A stretch of 64,000 nt of DNA, from contig NZ_QHCS01000007.1 of NCBI RefSeq assembly GCF_003545875.1, positions 62,001-126,000 on the forward strand. Reading direction: 5' to 3'. Positions within the stretch are counted from its first letter, which is position 1. Each line of letters begins with the position of its first letter. The notes under the pieces were generated by a model, which was given only the letters and a program-made list of their open reading frames with translations, was not told where the DNA came from and did not search any database. The position numbers and the translations under genes are program-made. This stretch comes from Leptospira stimsonii. Its GTDB lineage: Bacteria > Spirochaetota > Leptospiria > Leptospirales > Leptospiraceae. Below are positions 63,373 to 64,000 of this stretch, in pieces.

Positions 63373-63580
63373 AACCGAAACCCTTACTCGGAAGACCTGG
63401 ATCCTTGGTCGTGGTGGCAGTGTTAGACGAAAAGAAAGTTTCTTATTTTAATGATCAAAACAAATACATTCCGTCGTTCCAGGTTGATTCCTATAAAATG
63501 ATTCTTCGGCTAGCGCAAACATCGCTCGTCAATGACTTCACAAGAAAAGAATCAAACGGCACCCCACCCTTAAAACAGCA

Positions 63581-64000
63581 CTACAATTTGTATCCGATCT
63601 CCGGAGTCAAAGGAATCGTACTCTTCGCGAAATTTCCGATTCCTCTTCCGATTTCTCTTCCCTTTTCATCCACAAGAATCGATTCCGCTATGATCTGATG
63701 GGTTGCATTTTGAACCACGGATCCCTTCGCGGTCAAGATTCCGGACTGAATTGGCCTAAGCAGTGTTAGGTGAAATGTGGAAGTTAGAACGAAGTTTCCT
63801 TTTACCAGGGAATTCGCGGCGAAAAACGCCGCGTCATCCGCCGCCTTGAAATAGACGACTCCGTGCGTGGATCCCGCCGCGTGAAAAAAGTCCTCTCGAA
63901 TTTCTATTTTGAGTTCCGCGGTTCCTTTTCCGATCGTCAAAAGAGGTTTAAAATAAGAGTTCACCGGAGCGCCGTTGTACATATTCTCCAGTTTGCGATA
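63581..64000 (-). CDS. Partial PaaI-like thioesterase (hotdog fold), 5' end outside the window
   Basis: The frame is open to the right edge of the window, so the true start lies beyond 64000. The visible 139 residues begin YRKLENMYNGAPVNSYF, the usual interior start of PaaI/YiiD-type thioesterases, followed by FFHAAGSTHGVVYFKAADDAAFFAANSLV with the catalytic Gly/Asp region, and STFHLTLLRPIQSG. It should hydrolyse an acyl-CoA thioester. An ATG at 63982 exists but cuts the conserved phrase, so it is not the start. It converges on the DUF1566 gene. Confidence 0.85.
   Translation of the reverse strand, partial: YRKLENMYNGAPVNSYFKPLLTIGKGTAELKIEIREDFFHAAGSTHGVVYFKAADDAAFFAANSLVKGNFVLTSTFHLTLLRPIQSGILTAKGSVVQNATHQIIAESILVDEKGREIGRGIGNFAKSTIPLTPEIGYKL

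Noticed and set aside
63354..63698. 114-codon plus-strand frame after the DUF1566 gene
   Set aside because: Its second half is antisense to the thioesterase gene and the first half has no support.

Overview
The window comes from a Leptospira chromosome. The evidence is the moderate GC content, the many lipoproteins with loose spirochaetal lipoboxes (Cys after residues such as FLF, ILF or LIF), a meso-diaminopimelate type MurE, a futalosine-pathway MqnA, and Leptospira-style NHL, DUF1566 and FecR/ECF proteins. The species cannot be fixed from the sequence alone. I see no insertion sequence, prophage, tRNA, rRNA or CRISPR array.

Layout. Bases 1-8222 carry regulators and redox genes: a partial hotdog-like gene divergent from a MarR regulator, a di-haem cytochrome c peroxidase, a flavin oxidoreductase overlapping an ECF41-type sigma factor, an alpha/beta hydrolase, a Crp-like regulator and an ABC-2 exporter pair. 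Bases 8900-17000 hold acyl-CoA metabolism (acyl-CoA dehydrogenase, CaiB-type enzyme), an NHL lipoprotein, a small DMT transporter, a second hydrolase, a lipoprotein gene broken by an amber codon, and an acyltransferase. Bases 17100-21400 hold an SGNH lipoprotein/outer-membrane pair and an ECF sigma/FecR pair facing an envelope gene. Bases 22500-25650 form a TonB-receptor cluster with two small cysteine-containing partners. Bases 26289-31436 form a cytochrome c maturation operon with an unusual CxxxY CcmE. Bases 31788-33932 hold hisE and a large membrane glycosyltransferase. Bases 34893-42471 are a compact minus-strand dcw cluster (rsmH-ftsL-murE-mraY-ftsW-murG-murC) without ftsI, murF, murD or mraZ. 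Bases 43177-46492 hold a HIT protein, a STAS/CheR pair, DUF2007-mqnA and a YbgC-type thioesterase. Bases 48579-51863 pair an Amt ammonium transporter with a GAF-PP2C-TPR phosphatase. The right end holds a sugar/polyol kinase, a host-attachment family protein, a 148-bp tandem repeat, a duplicated and decaying family of membrane-anchored AraC regulators, a DUF1566 lipoprotein and a partial thioesterase.

How the genes fit together. The peroxidase, the Ccm operon and the menaquinone enzyme MqnA all serve a respiratory, haem-dependent envelope. Cell-wall synthesis is one translationally coupled unit in which several genes overlap by 4-8 nt. Regulation is rich for 64 kb: MarR, ECF41, Crp-like, a second ECF with FecR, STAS/CheR, PP2C and AraC proteins. 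Several loci are decaying by point mutation (an amber codon in a lipoprotein; a frameshift plus TGA in an AraC copy; remnants in intergenic DNA). Short dispersed palindromes punctuate the intergenic regions.
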